56,691 nt of DNA from Alphaproteobacteria bacterium (GCA_017307275.1 JAFKFK010000038.1:1-56691), one strand, 5' to 3'. Shown: positions 1 through 8,951, counted from the first letter of the stretch. Notes: generated by a model from the sequence alone, not told the origin. Made by a program: numbers and translations.

Positions 1-32
1 TGGCAGCGCGAGCTGCCACTCTGCAGCCTTGG

Positions 33-1052
33 TCACTTCGCCATTTCCTTGTTGAACTTCTCGATCCAGCTGGCGCGTAGCGGATTGATCTTGGCCCAGT
101 CGTGCTGGACGTAGGTCGCCATCTCGTCGAGGTTCTTCATCGGCAGGTCAGCGGGAAGCGGGACATCCTTGTTCACAGGGACCAGGTTATTGGGTGGCTT
201 GGTCAGTGCTTCCTGCACGTCCTTGCTGAGGACGACGTCGATGTATTTGTAGGCATTGGCGACCTCGGTCGATCCCTTGGCGATATGCAGCGTCGTGAAG
301 AAGGTGATCGCGCCGGTCTCGGGCTTCACGAACTCGATGTCGACGCCGCGGCCCTTGAGCGTCGCGACGGTCTGCGTGTTGGTATACATCACGTCGCACT
401 GGCCTTGCTGGAAAAGGCTCGGCATTGCCGCCGGCTGGCCGACGGCCGCTACCTTGGGCAGGACCTTCTTCAGTTCGACCAGGGCAGGCTCGATGTTGGT
501 CTCCGAGCCGCCGAAGATCTTGGCGATCTCGATCAGCGACACAGTGCCGAAGGTGGTCTGGAAGCCGGTGAGGCCGAGCTTCGAGACCCAGGGTTCGGCG
601 AACAGATCCTTCCAGCCCTTGGGTGCCGGCACCTTCTTGGGATTGTAGGCAATGCCTACGACCTGGGCGCTCACGGCGATGCCCCAGTCGTCGATCGTGC
701 CGGCCGGCAACTTCGAGGCGTTGCTGATTTTCTTGCCGTCGAACTTGTCGAACAGACCGCCCTCGATGCCGGTGATGCGTGGACCGGGATCGAGCACGAA
801 AGTATCGAACGGCGGCGCGCCGCGTGCGGCCCGGGCCTTGGCGATCTGGTCGACGGCGAACAGCGGCTGCAGTTCGAGGTCGACCGCGTCCTTTTTCTTC
901 AACGCCGGCGCCACGATGGCGCGATAGGCGTCCTCCCAGGTGCCGGGATAGATCGCCGAGGCGACGCTGCCCTTGGCGTGGGCGATAGCGGGAAGGAGGG
1001 AGGCACCGCCGAGTGCGGTGGCGCCGGCGAGCAAGCTTCTGCGACTGAACAT
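33..1052 (-). CDS. ABC transporter periplasmic substrate-binding protein (PotD-like)
   Basis: Predicted periplasmic solute receptor of an ABC importer, 339 residues. It opens with a twin-arginine-type or Sec signal (MFSRRSLLAG, hydrophobic stretch, then AIAHA before the mature part). The body looks like the family 1/8 solute-binding proteins for spermidine/putrescine, iron or other small organic solutes, with a mid segment FDTFVLDPGP and a C-terminal region containing KPPNNLVPVN. I chose the ATG at 1052 because a GGAG lies 8 nt upstream; the ATG at 1058 is too close to it, and the longer reading frame back to 1265 runs into the ATPase gene. It starts 16 bp after the ATPase gene ends, so the two are cotranscribed. 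No permease gene is visible; it presumably lies left of the window. Substrate unknown. Confidence 0.85.
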   Translation of the reverse strand: MFSRRSLLAGATALGGASLLPAIAHAKGSVASAIYPGTWEDAYRAIVAPALKKKDAVDLELQPLFAVDQIAKARAARGAPPFDTFVLDPGPRITGIEGGLFDKFDGKKISNASKLPAGTIDDWGIAVSAQVVGIAYNPKKVPAPKGWKDLFAEPWVSKLGLTGFQTTFGTVSLIEIAKIFGGSETNIEPALVELKKVLPKVAAVGQPAAMPSLFQQGQCDVMYTNTQTVATLKGRGVDIEFVKPETGAITFFTTLHIAKGSTEVANAYKYIDVVLSKDVQEALTKPPNNLVPVNKDVPLPADLPMKNLDEMATYVQHDWAKINPLRASWIEKFNKEMAK

Positions 1053-1068
1053 GGACATCACTCCGTCG

Positions 1069-2190
1069 TCATGAGGTGGAACGCGGGAACAAAGAAGGGT
1101 GGGCGTCGGATGCAAGCGTGCAGTAGATGCGACCGGCTTCGACCGGCGCGGCGCGGCGCGGCTCGACGATCTTGAGCGTGGCGCCATCGGCGGTGCGGGC
1201 TTCGTGAACCAGCTGGGCGCCCAATGGCAGGCTGAGGCCGGGCTCGACGCGCCACGCGCTGGCACTCAGCGTCGAGGAAAGCGTCAGTTGCTCCGGCCGC
1301 ACCGACAGAAGCACGGGTGCGCCGAGGCCGATATCCGGCGGGGCCGGAAGCGACAATATTGCGCCGGCGTCGAGCGCTACCTTTGCGGTACCACCGTCGA
1401 TTGCCGCGACCTTGCCGTTCAGAAGATTGGTCGTGCCGATGAAGCCGTTGACGAACAGCGTCTGCGGCCGGTCGTAGATCGCGACGGGCGTGTCGAACTG
1501 CTCGACCTTGCCTTTGTTCATGACCGCGATGCGGTCGGCCACGCTCATGGCCTCGTCCTGGTCGTGCGTGACCAGGATGGTCGTGAGACCAAGCGTGCGC
1601 TGCAGGCGTTTGACCTCGATCTGCATGTCGAGGCGCAGGTTGCGGTCGAGCGCTGCAAAGGGTTCGTCGAGCAGAAGAATGGAAGGTTCGACGGCGAGGG
1701 CGCGGGCCAGGGCCACGCGCTGCTGCTGGCCGCCCGAGAGTTGGCGCGGCAGGCGCTCGCGAAAAGCGCCGAGCTGCACGATGTCGAGAAAGCGCCCGAT
1801 CCGAGCCTGGATCTCCGCGTTTGCGACGCCACGGGCGCGCAGGCCGTAGGCTACGTTCTCCGCCACCGTCATGTGCGGGAACAGCGCGTAGTTCTGGAAG
1901 ACGATACCGATGTTGCGTCGATTGGCGGGCAGATGATCGATCGGTGTGCCGTCGACGCGCACGCGGCCCGCGGCCTGGCGCACGAAGCCCGCGATGACGC
2001 GCAGCAGAGTGGTCTTGCCGCAACCCGATGGACCTAGAAGAGCTACGACTTCGCCGGGCTCGATCGCCAGGCTGACGCCATCGACCGCCAACGACGTGCC
2101 GTAGCGCACGCTCAGCTCGTCGACATCGAGTGTCCGCGCCGCCGGTTGGCTCAACGATGCGGCTGTTGTGTTCTGGCTCGTCGACTTCAT
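1069..2190 (-). CDS. ABC transporter ATP-binding protein (PotA/FbpC type)
   Basis: Cytoplasmic ATPase subunit of an importer, 373 residues, of the CUT1/MOI subgroup with a C-terminal regulatory TOBE-like region. Visible motifs in order are Walker A GPSGCGKTT, Q-loop VFQNYALFPHM, signature LSGGQQQRVALARA, Walker B ILLLDEPFAALD and H-loop LVTHDQDEA. The ATG at 2190 has GGGAGGGAG upstream; the reading frame extends to 2694 but that part overlaps the divergent regulator and is not coding. Together with the downstream binding protein it forms a two-gene fragment of a polyamine, iron or organic-acid type importer. The divergent GntR regulator and its palindromes 100 bp upstream make it the likely regulated target. 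Confidence 0.9.
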   Translation of the reverse strand: MKSTSQNTTAASLSQPAARTLDVDELSVRYGTSLAVDGVSLAIEPGEVVALLGPSGCGKTTLLRVIAGFVRQAAGRVRVDGTPIDHLPANRRNIGIVFQNYALFPHMTVAENVAYGLRARGVANAEIQARIGRFLDIVQLGAFRERLPRQLSGGQQQRVALARALAVEPSILLLDEPFAALDRNLRLDMQIEVKRLQRTLGLTTILVTHDQDEAMSVADRIAVMNKGKVEQFDTPVAIYDRPQTLFVNGFIGTTNLLNGKVAAIDGGTAKVALDAGAILSLPAPPDIGLGAPVLLSVRPEQLTLSSTLSASAWRVEPGLSLPLGAQLVHEARTADGATLKIVEPRRAAPVEAGRIYCTLASDAHPSLFPRSTS

Positions 2191-2288
2191 GTCGGCACTC
2201 CCTCCCGGAGCACGAGGCAATGTGCGTGCCAGGATGATAAACGCCGGTTCACTCGGAGTGAAAGTAGATTCGACTTTGTGATGGCCCC

Positions 2289-2325
2289 GTTTGTGCACAA
2301 ACTTTGGCATAATGTGCACATTATG
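2289..2325. promoter_or_regulatory. Paired perfect palindromes, likely GntR operator
   Basis: Two perfect palindromes lie between the divergent ATPase and regulator genes: GTTTGTGCACAAAC at 2289-2302 (14 bp) and CATAATGTGCACATTATG at 2308-2325 (18 bp). Both share the core TGTGCACA and their centres are 21 bp apart, about two helical turns, so two dimers could bind on one face. The second palindrome contains the ATG of the regulator and a CATAAT that could serve as a -10 element. This is the arrangement expected for an autoregulated FCD-type GntR repressor. Binding is inferred, not shown. Confidence 0.75.
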
Positions 2326-3057
2326 AAAGCTCGGACCAAAGCAAACCGCTCTTCGATACGACGGCGCAAGGGTGACGTCGCCGCCGATCGTGCTGTCTAC
2401 GAGGCAATTCGCCAGGCCCTGCTGATGGGGCGCTTGCAGCCCGGAACCAAGTTGCGCGAAGCGGCTCTGGGGCGCCTCCTCAAGGTCAGCCGCGAGCGCG
2501 TGCGCAAGGCGCTGCACCGTCTGGTCCACGAGGGCTGGCTGGAGGCAGTGCCCAATCGCGGAACCTTCGTGCCGATGCTGTCGAACGAGGAAGTGCGGCA
2601 GATCTACGATGTGCGCGCGATGCTGGAGGGCTCCATCGTGCGTCGGCTCGCCACCGAGCACGGGGCCGAGGCAGCGCGGCGACTGAAGGTGCATATCAGC
2701 GAAGAGAAGTTCGCCACCCGCAACGACGATCGAGGCCGGCTATTCGACCTGGCAGGCGAGTTCCACGTACTGCTGGCGGAGCTTTGCCACAACGAACAGC
2801 TCATGAAGATGCTGCGAGGTGTGCTGAACCGCGCGACCATGCATTTCTCGTTGGCGGCCCCGCAGAGCTTCCACAACTGTGCCGGCCCGCACGACCACGC
2901 CGACATCGTCAGGGCAATCCTGGCGCGCGATGGTCGCAAAGCGAGCAAGCTGATGCTCGACCATTTGATGGGGCTGGTCGAGATGCAGGTTGCCTGGAAG
3001 CCGCCGCCGAGCCCGCCGACGCTTGAACAGGCGTTCCGGCGCGCGGCCAAAAAATAA
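2323..3057 (+). CDS. GntR family transcriptional regulator (FadR/FCD subfamily)
   Basis: DNA-binding regulator of 244 residues. The N-terminal winged helix runs to about residue 90 (YEAIRQALLMGRLQPGTKL, then LGRLLKVSRERVRKALHRL and a wing EAVPNRGTFV). The all-helical FCD ligand domain follows, with histidines in GEFHVLL, HDHADIV and MLDHLMG of the kind that hold a metal and a carboxylate ligand. The ATG at 2323 matches the start of the conserved domain; it has no Shine-Dalgarno sequence and sits in a palindrome, so the mRNA may be leaderless. An ATG at 2281 in frame is possible but adds a segment that reads through the operator. It probably represses the divergent ABC genes and itself, released by the transported compound or a product. 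Confidence 0.88.
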   Translation: MKARTKANRSSIRRRKGDVAADRAVYEAIRQALLMGRLQPGTKLREAALGRLLKVSRERVRKALHRLVHEGWLEAVPNRGTFVPMLSNEEVRQIYDVRAMLEGSIVRRLATEHGAEAARRLKVHISEEKFATRNDDRGRLFDLAGEFHVLLAELCHNEQLMKMLRGVLNRATMHFSLAAPQSFHNCAGPHDHADIVRAILARDGRKASKLMLDHLMGLVEMQVAWKPPPSPPTLEQAFRRAAKK

Positions 3058-3081
3058 GACCGCGGGTTTGGGCCCGCGGTC
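3058..3081 (-). terminator. Bidirectional intrinsic terminator between gntR and gap
   Basis: A 9-bp perfect stem (GACCGCGGG / CCCGCGGTC, 3058-3066 with 3073-3081) with a 6-nt loop. Read on the minus strand it is followed by TTATTTTTT, a strong U-tract, so it should end the gap transcript. On the plus strand the tract is weak (TTGATCG), but the stem directly abuts the GntR stop codon. Confidence 0.85.
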
Positions 3082-3118
3082 TTGATCGTATCGGCCCGAA
3101 GGCCGGATGTCCGAGAGA

Positions 3119-4123
<1,005 letters not shown>

Positions 4124-4134
4124 TGGTCCCTCCG

Positions 4135-6123
4135 TTATTGTGCCAGCTGCCGCGCTGCCGCGGCGATCGCTTCGGCGGTGATGCCGAAATGCTTGTAGAG
4201 ATCGGAGGCCTTGGCCGATGCGCCAAAGCCCTTCATGCCGACGAAAGCCCCCTTGGCGCCGAGCCAGCGTTCCCAGCCGAAGCCGGCCGCCGCTTCGCAG
4301 GCGACGCGCACCGTGTCGTCGCCGCCCATGACTTCCCTGCGATAGGTATCGTCCTGGGCCTCGAACAGTTCCCACGAGGGCATCGAGACCACAGCCGCCG
4401 TCAGGCCTTCCGCAGCCAGAAGGTCGCGTGCACCGAGCGCAAGCTGGACTTCGGAGCCCGACGCGATCAGCCGGATCGGCGCCGAGGCGTCGCCCGCCAG
4501 GATATAGGCGCCGCGCGTGCAGCGGTTGCCGTCGCCGGCATCGCGCACCGTCGGCAGGTTCTGCCGGGTCAGCGCAATGATACTGGGCGTCGTCTTCGCT
4601 TCGAGCGCGATCTGCCAGCACTCCGCCGTCTCGATGGCATCGGCCGGGCGCATCACGTTCAGGTTGGGGATGGCGCGCAGCGCGGCCAGATGCTCGACCG
4701 GCTGGTGCGTCGGGCCGTCTTCGCCGAGGCCGATGGAGTCATGGGTCATCACGTAGATGACGCGGATGCCCATCAGTGCGGAGAGGCGGATCGACGGCCG
4801 GCAATAGTCCGTGAACACCATGAAGGTGCCGCCATAGGGAATGACGCCGCCATGCAGCGCCATGCCGTTCATGGCCGCGGCCATCGCATGCTCGCGGATG
4901 CCGTAGTAGACGTAGCGGCCGGCCGGATCGGCCTTGGTCGCGGGCTTCAGGGTCGCGGTCTTGGTGTTGTTCGATCCGGTGAGGTCGGCCGAGCCGCCGA
5001 TCGTGTCAGGCAGCACCGGGTTGATCACTTCGAGCACTTCCTGGCTCGACTTGCGCGTGGCCCAGGCGGGCTTTTCGGTGGCGACCTTGGTCTTGAAGGC
5101 GTCGATCGCCTCGCCGACGGCGGCGGGGATGTCGCCCTTCATGCGGCGATCGAACTCGGCGCGATCATCTGCCGGCATCTCGGCATGACGCTTGGTCCAC
5201 TTGCGGCGGGCCGTCTTGCCGCGGGCGCCGACCTTGCGCCAGGCGCTGAACACCGCCTCGGGAATGTCGAACGGGGCGTGGTTCCAGCCGAGCTTCTCGC
5301 GAGTGCCGGCGATCTCGTCCTTGCCGAGCGGCGAGCCGTGCGTGGCGGCGGTGCCGGCCTTGGTCGGCGCGCCGTAGCCGATCACCGTCTTGCAGGCGAT
5401 CAGCGAGGGCTTGTCGGTGACGTTGCGCGCCTTGCGGATCGCGCGCGTGACGGCCTCGGCATCGTGGCCGTCGACCGAGAGCACATGCCAGCCGGCGGCG
5501 GCGAAGCGCTTCTTGTGATCTTCCGAGGTCGAGAGCGACGTCGGCCCGTCGATCGAGATGCCGTTGTCGTCGAACAGCACGATCAGGCGGCCGAGGCCGA
5601 GATGGCCGGCCAGCGTGATCGCTTCCTGGCCGATGCCTTCCATCAGGCAGCCGTCGCCGGCAATCACGTAGGTGAAGTGATCGACGAGGTCGCGACCGAA
5701 GCGCGCTTCGAGGAGACGCTCGGCAAGCGCAAAGCCCACCGAGTTGCCGAGGCCCTGGCCGAGCGGACCCGTCGTCGTCTCGATGCCGCTGGCATGGCCG
5801 TATTCGGGATGACCGGCGGTGCGGCTGCCGAGCTGGCGAAACTTCTTCAGCTCGTCGAGCGTCATGTCGGCGTAGCCGGTGAGATGCAGCAGTGAGTAGA
5901 GCAGCATCGAGCCGTGGCCGGCCGAGAGGATGAAGCGGTCGCGGTCGGGCCAGTTGGGTTCCGACGCATCGAACTTCAGGAACTTGGTGAACAGGACTGT
6001 TGCAACATCGGCCATGCCCATCGGCATGCCGGGATGCCCCGAGTCGGCCTGCTGCACGGCGTCCATGGACAGGGCCCTGATGGCGTTCGCCATGTCGCGC
6101 GAGGCGGCGGTCTGTTCGGTCAT
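4135..6123 (-). CDS. tkt: Transketolase
   Basis: Thiamine-diphosphate enzyme moving two-carbon ketol units between sugar phosphates in the pentose phosphate pathway; cytoplasmic homodimer. 662 residues, normal length. Visible are the N-terminal ANAIRALSMDAVQQADSGHP, the ThDP motif GDGCLMEGIGQEA ending near LIVLFDDNGISIDG, and the pyrimidine-domain signature around YGGTFMVFTDYCRPSIRL and HDSIGLGEDGPTHQPVEHL. The ATG at 6123 is preceded by AAGGA. It is the first gene of the tkt-gap operon. Confidence 0.97.
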   Translation of the reverse strand: MTEQTAASRDMANAIRALSMDAVQQADSGHPGMPMGMADVATVLFTKFLKFDASEPNWPDRDRFILSAGHGSMLLYSLLHLTGYADMTLDELKKFRQLGSRTAGHPEYGHASGIETTTGPLGQGLGNSVGFALAERLLEARFGRDLVDHFTYVIAGDGCLMEGIGQEAITLAGHLGLGRLIVLFDDNGISIDGPTSLSTSEDHKKRFAAAGWHVLSVDGHDAEAVTRAIRKARNVTDKPSLIACKTVIGYGAPTKAGTAATHGSPLGKDEIAGTREKLGWNHAPFDIPEAVFSAWRKVGARGKTARRKWTKRHAEMPADDRAEFDRRMKGDIPAAVGEAIDAFKTKVATEKPAWATRKSSQEVLEVINPVLPDTIGGSADLTGSNNTKTATLKPATKADPAGRYVYYGIREHAMAAAMNGMALHGGVIPYGGTFMVFTDYCRPSIRLSALMGIRVIYVMTHDSIGLGEDGPTHQPVEHLAALRAIPNLNVMRPADAIETAECWQIALEAKTTPSIIALTRQNLPTVRDAGDGNRCTRGAYILAGDASAPIRLIASGSEVQLALGARDLLAAEGLTAAVVSMPSWELFEAQDDTYRREVMGGDDTVRVACEAAAGFGWERWLGAKGAFVGMKGFGASAKASDLYKHFGITAEAIAAAARQLAQ

Positions 6124-6160
6124 TTTGTCCTTATTACGTAAGCTTTTCCGAATGGCGCGC

Positions 6161-6189
6161 AACATGCCGACCACCCCATGGCGCGTCAA
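6161..6189 (-). promoter_or_regulatory. Possible tkt promoter
   Basis: On the minus strand a good -35 TTGACG (6189-6184) is followed after 17 bp by a poor -10 CATGTT (6166-6161), 38 bp before the tkt start. Only the -35 is convincing. Confidence 0.3.
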
Positions 6190-6339
6190 TGCGCAAAACC
6201 CGCCGGCGAAACCAAGATATTGCGGGAGACTGCAGGCAACTGGGGCAAGATGTTGACCGCTAACAGGCGCACCACTTATCCTTCGGCGATGGAGCAGATG
6301 CAGCCCGGCGAACCACTGCCATCCGCTGTCGGGAGAGAG

Positions 6340-6573
6340 ATGTCCAGGGCAGCCAGCGCGAAGGACCGTGTCGACGATGCGTTGAGCCGGCTCGAGTCGA
6401 TGGTCGACGAGCGGCTGCGCGTCGAACGTCTGCGCGCCGACGAACTCGCGCAGCGCCTGGACAAGATCGAACGTCAGCACGACGAGCTGAAGAAGGTCGC
6501 CGTCGAAGTCGAGGCCCGCCTCGAACGCGCGATGGAGTACATCCGCTCGCTGCTCGCTGCCGACCAGCAGTAA
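6340..6573 (+). CDS. Small coiled-coil protein upstream of zapA (DUF4164-like)
   Basis: Short, highly charged protein of 77 residues, almost entirely predicted coiled coil (heptad-like LSRLESMVDERLRVERLRA onwards) ending in ALLAADQQ-like LLAADQQ. No signal or membrane segment. Small DUF4164-type proteins are commonly encoded directly upstream of zapA in alphaproteobacteria, so a link to division or cytoskeletal scaffolding is plausible but unproven. I chose the ATG at 6340 because GGGAGAGAG directly precedes it; in-frame ATGs at 6250, 6289 and 6298 would add a low-complexity N-terminus without a good ribosome site. It is divergent from tkt. Confidence 0.7.
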   Translation: MSRAASAKDRVDDALSRLESMVDERLRVERLRADELAQRLDKIERQHDELKKVAVEVEARLERAMEYIRSLLAADQQ

Positions 6574-6680
6574 CGATCCCCTGTTAACCCCAGGTGCGGG
6601 GGTGCGTCGCCGAACGCGACGTGGCAAAGTGCGTGTCCCCTCAGACGCCGAATACGGCGCAAAAACAGGAGACGCGGAAA

Positions 6681-7016
6681 ATGCCGCTGGTTTCTATCCA
6701 GATCGCCAGTCGTACCTATGAGCTCGCCTGTGGTGAAGGCGAAGAAGCGCGCGTCCAGGAACTGGCCGCCTATGTCGACGAGAAGGTGAGCGAGCTTCGC
6801 TTGCAGCTGCCGCCCGGTGCGCCGGAAGTGAAGCTGCTGGTGTTCGCCGCGCTGATGCTCGCCGACGAGAGCCGCGAAGCGCGCGGCATCGCCAAAGCCG
6901 CCGAAACTGCGCGCGCCACGGCGACCGACAGCGCCGAAACGCTTGCCACCGCACTCGAAGACCTGATCACCGCGCGCGTCGACAAGATGCAGAAGAAGGT
7001 CAGCGGCGCGGCCTGA
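6681..7016 (+). CDS. zapA: Cell division protein ZapA
   Basis: Cytoplasmic FtsZ-associated protein of 111 residues that cross-links FtsZ protofilaments in the Z-ring. The N-terminal globular part VSIQIASRTYELACGEGEE and AAYVDEKVSEL match the family, followed by a long helix from about residue 50 that forms the tetramer coiled coil. The ATG at 6681 has AGGAGA 8 nt upstream. The downstream 6S RNA and cyclo-ligase gene are the conserved neighbours of zapA across proteobacteria. Confidence 0.92.
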   Translation: MPLVSIQIASRTYELACGEGEEARVQELAAYVDEKVSELRLQLPPGAPEVKLLVFAALMLADESREARGIAKAAETARATATDSAETLATALEDLITARVDKMQKKVSGAA

Positions 7017-7044
7017 TCGACGGCCTGTGTTGCAGGTGCGTACA

Positions 7045-7073
7045 TTGCGGCAGCCGCCCCGAATGCCTAGATT
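7045..7073 (+). promoter_or_regulatory. Promoter of 6S RNA
   Basis: TTGCGG at 7045-7050 and TAGATT at 7068-7073 are separated by exactly 17 bp, a good housekeeping-sigma promoter. It puts the transcription start at about 7079-7081, where the paired 5' end of the RNA begins. Confidence 0.75.
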
Positions 7074-7078
7074 AGATG

Positions 7079-7246
7079 TGGGGCGGATTTCTGCGCGGTG
7101 CGTGGTTCGCTTAAAACCCCGGGGCCAATAAGAACTCCTGGGAGTTGTTCCTGGCCTTGACCCTGGTCTTGGCTACACGACGCCCACCTGCTTTTGCAGG
7201 CCTTGGAGGTTCTACGAGCCACGGCCCATCGTGGAGCCGCCCCACC
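7079..7246 (+). ncRNA. ssrS: 6S RNA
   Basis: RNA of about 168 nt that binds the housekeeping RNA polymerase holoenzyme by mimicking an open promoter. The ends pair: GTGGGGCGG at 7078-7086 with CCGCCCCAC at 7237-7245, nine uninterrupted pairs. Between them are further complementary arms and a central region suited to the open bubble. The position between zapA and the 5-formyltetrahydrofolate cyclo-ligase gene is the conserved locus of ssrS. The downstream gene starts 18 nt after the closing stem, so the two are probably cotranscribed with processing. Exact ends are estimated. Confidence 0.85.
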
Positions 7247-7263
7247 TTGCATTCCTCCATCGC

Positions 7264-7839
7264 ATGACCCTGATCGACGCCAAGCGGACCCTTCGCTCGG
7301 CCATGCTGGCCTGGCGGCGCGGCCTCGACGACGAGGCGCGTCGTGCTGCGGCGCAGGGGTTGATTGCGACGCTGCGCGCCGAGAAGCCCTTCGAGATACC
7401 GTCGATCGTCTCGGGCTTCTGGCCGATCAAGGACGAGATCGACATCGTGCCGCTGATGACCGGACTGCATGCCGATGGCTGCACGGTCGCGCTGCCGGTC
7501 GTGCAGGGGCGGGGGCAGCGCCTGCTGTTTCGCGTCTGGCGACCGGGCGATGTGCTCGAAGCCGGCGTTTTCGGCACAGTCCAGCCATCGTCAAGATGCG
7601 AGATCGTCGAGCCCGACGCTCTTCTGGTGCCGCTGCTGGCCTGCGATCGCGAAGGCTGGCGGTTGGGCTATGGCGGCGGCTTCTACGATCGTACGATCGA
7701 GGAGCTGCGCCGGAAGCGGCCGGTCACGGCTATCGGCGTCGGCTTCGAAGGCCAGCTCGTGCCCGAAGTGCCGCACGGGCCGGACGACCAGCGACTCGAT
7801 TGGCTGTTGACCGACCGGCGTGCTTCGGCGTTTGTCTAA
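7264..7839 (+). CDS. ygfA: 5-formyltetrahydrofolate cyclo-ligase
   Basis: Converts 5-formyl-THF to 5,10-methenyl-THF using ATP, returning an inert folate to one-carbon metabolism; cytoplasmic. 191 residues, usual length. Diagnostic motifs are the basic N-terminus DAKRTLRSAMLAWRR, the VSGFWPIKDEID segment, and the nucleotide/substrate site RLGYGGGFYDRTI. The ATG at 7264 fits the family start; no clear ribosome site precedes it, as expected if it is read from the processed 6S RNA transcript. An in-frame start at 7231 lies inside the RNA and is less likely. The next gene begins 3 nt after its stop. Confidence 0.92.
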   Translation: MTLIDAKRTLRSAMLAWRRGLDDEARRAAAQGLIATLRAEKPFEIPSIVSGFWPIKDEIDIVPLMTGLHADGCTVALPVVQGRGQRLLFRVWRPGDVLEAGVFGTVQPSSRCEIVEPDALLVPLLACDREGWRLGYGGGFYDRTIEELRRKRPVTAIGVGFEGQLVPEVPHGPDDQRLDWLLTDRRASAFV

Positions 7840-7842
7840 GGC

Positions 7843-8649
7843 ATGAAAGTCATGTTTTGCGGCGATGTCGTGGGCCGGGCCGGCCGCGATGTCGTTCTTA
7901 AGGAAGTGCCGCGGCTGCGGCGCGAACTGGGCCTCGATTTTGTCGTCGTCAATGGCGAGAACGCGGCGGCGGGTTTCGGCATTACCGCCAAGATCTGCGC
8001 CGAGATGCACGAAGTTGGCGTCGACTGCATTACCACCGGCAATCACGCCTGGGACCAGCGCGAGATCATTCCCTATATCGCGCAGGACAAGCGCCTGCTG
8101 CGGCCGATCAACTTCCCTCCCGGCACGCCGGGCTGGGGCGCCAACCTGTTCCAGACGCTGCGCGGCCAGAAGGTCGTCGTCGTGAACGTCATGTGCCGAC
8201 TGTTCATGGACGCACTGGACGATCCGTTCCGCGCCGTCGAGGCGGAGCTCGCCAAATATTCGCTGGGCAACACCGCGCACTTCATCCTGATCGACGTTCA
8301 CGGCGAGGCGACCAGCGAGAAGCAGTCGATCGGTCATTATTGTGACGGCCGCGCCTCGGCGGTGCTGGGCAGCCACAGCCATGTCCCGACGGCGGACGGC
8401 TGGGTACTGCCTGGCGGTACAGCCTATCAGACCGATGTCGGCATGTGCGGCGACTACGACAGCGTCATCGGCATGAAGAAGGAGACTGCCATGCAGCGGT
8501 TCATCCGGAAAATGCCGGGCGAGCGGCTCGCGCCGGCCGAAGGTGAGGGCACTTTGTGCGCGGCGGTTGTCGAAACCGACGACCGGACCGGGCGGGCCAA
8601 ATCGATCCGGCCGATCCGGCTGGGAGGGCGGCTGGCTCCCACCATGTAG
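7843..8649 (+). CDS. TIGR00282/YmdB-type metallophosphoesterase
   Basis: Dinuclear-metal phosphoesterase of 268 residues; family members hydrolyse 2',3'-cyclic nucleotides or act on RNA-related substrates. Metal ligands of the calcineurin-like fold are visible: Asp8 in MFCGDVVG, Glu in VVNGENAA, Asn-His in TTGNHAWDQ, His in LIDVHGEATSEK and the paired histidines in LGSHSHVPTADG, then TDVGMCGDYDSVIGM. It forms a tight pair with the cyclo-ligase gene (3 nt gap). The cellular substrate is not evident. Confidence 0.9.
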   Translation: MKVMFCGDVVGRAGRDVVLKEVPRLRRELGLDFVVVNGENAAAGFGITAKICAEMHEVGVDCITTGNHAWDQREIIPYIAQDKRLLRPINFPPGTPGWGANLFQTLRGQKVVVVNVMCRLFMDALDDPFRAVEAELAKYSLGNTAHFILIDVHGEATSEKQSIGHYCDGRASAVLGSHSHVPTADGWVLPGGTAYQTDVGMCGDYDSVIGMKKETAMQRFIRKMPGERLAPAEGEGTLCAAVVETDDRTGRAKSIRPIRLGGRLAPTM

Positions 8650-8689
8650 CCTGCAGCATCTTGTATCTCACAGCTGTCGCATATAGCTA

Positions 8690-8827
8690 TTAGAAGTGTC
8701 TTGAAGTCGGTCATTGACGGCTTGGGGAAAAACCGGCATCCTTTTGATGTTAAACGGTTTTTCGCCAGTACGGCGAACTGTCTTCAAGGTTAGAGGGGGC
8801 GTCGGAATCTAGGTTCCGACGTTTTTT
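8690..8827 (+). ncRNA. Candidate structured small RNA or long 3' UTR
   Basis: This gene-free stretch between the phosphoesterase gene and yebC is unusually structured. An outer stem CTTGAAG (8700-8706) / CTTCAAG (8782-8788) encloses a long hairpin GAAAAACCG (8727-8735) / CGGTTTTTC (8755-8763), whose inside also pairs (GCATC with GATGT), and a small GCC/GGC hairpin (8764-8774). A terminator follows at 8800-8827. It could be a free small RNA, a processed 3' end of the upstream mRNA, or a leader. No promoter with a clear 17-bp spacer was found; TTGTAT at 8661 with TATAGC at 8682 has only a 15-bp spacer. I do not recognise a known RNA family. Confidence 0.4.
8800..8827 (+). terminator. Intrinsic terminator 1
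   Basis: Eight-bp perfect stem CGTCGGAA / TTCCGACG (8800-8807 with 8814-8821), 6-nt loop, then six T (8822-8827). Confidence 0.92.
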
Positions 8828-8828
8828 A

Positions 8829-8857
8829 GCGGGGGCTTCGGCCCCCGCCTTTTTTTG
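8829..8857 (+). terminator. Intrinsic terminator 2 (tandem)
   Basis: Eight-bp GC stem GCGGGGGC / GCCCCCGC (8829-8836 with 8841-8848) closed by a TTCG tetraloop, then C and seven T. It starts 1 nt after the first terminator, so transcription from the left is ended very firmly before yebC. Confidence 0.92.
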
Positions 8858-8951
8858 CCCGGAAGCCCTCTAAATCGGTCGCGAGCCTGCCAAAACCCAC
8901 GAGAAGTGGTATAGCCGGGCCTTCACTCTCACTTAATCTGGTTGTCGGGCG

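Noticed and set aside
1052..1265. N-terminal extension of the PotD-like protein
   Set aside because: It overlaps the ATPase gene, removes the signal peptide from the N-terminus and lacks a ribosome site.
8690..8827. SRP (4.5S) RNA or tmRNA in the yebC upstream gap
   Set aside because: The conserved SRP apical loop bases and any tmRNA tag or tRNA-like end are missing.
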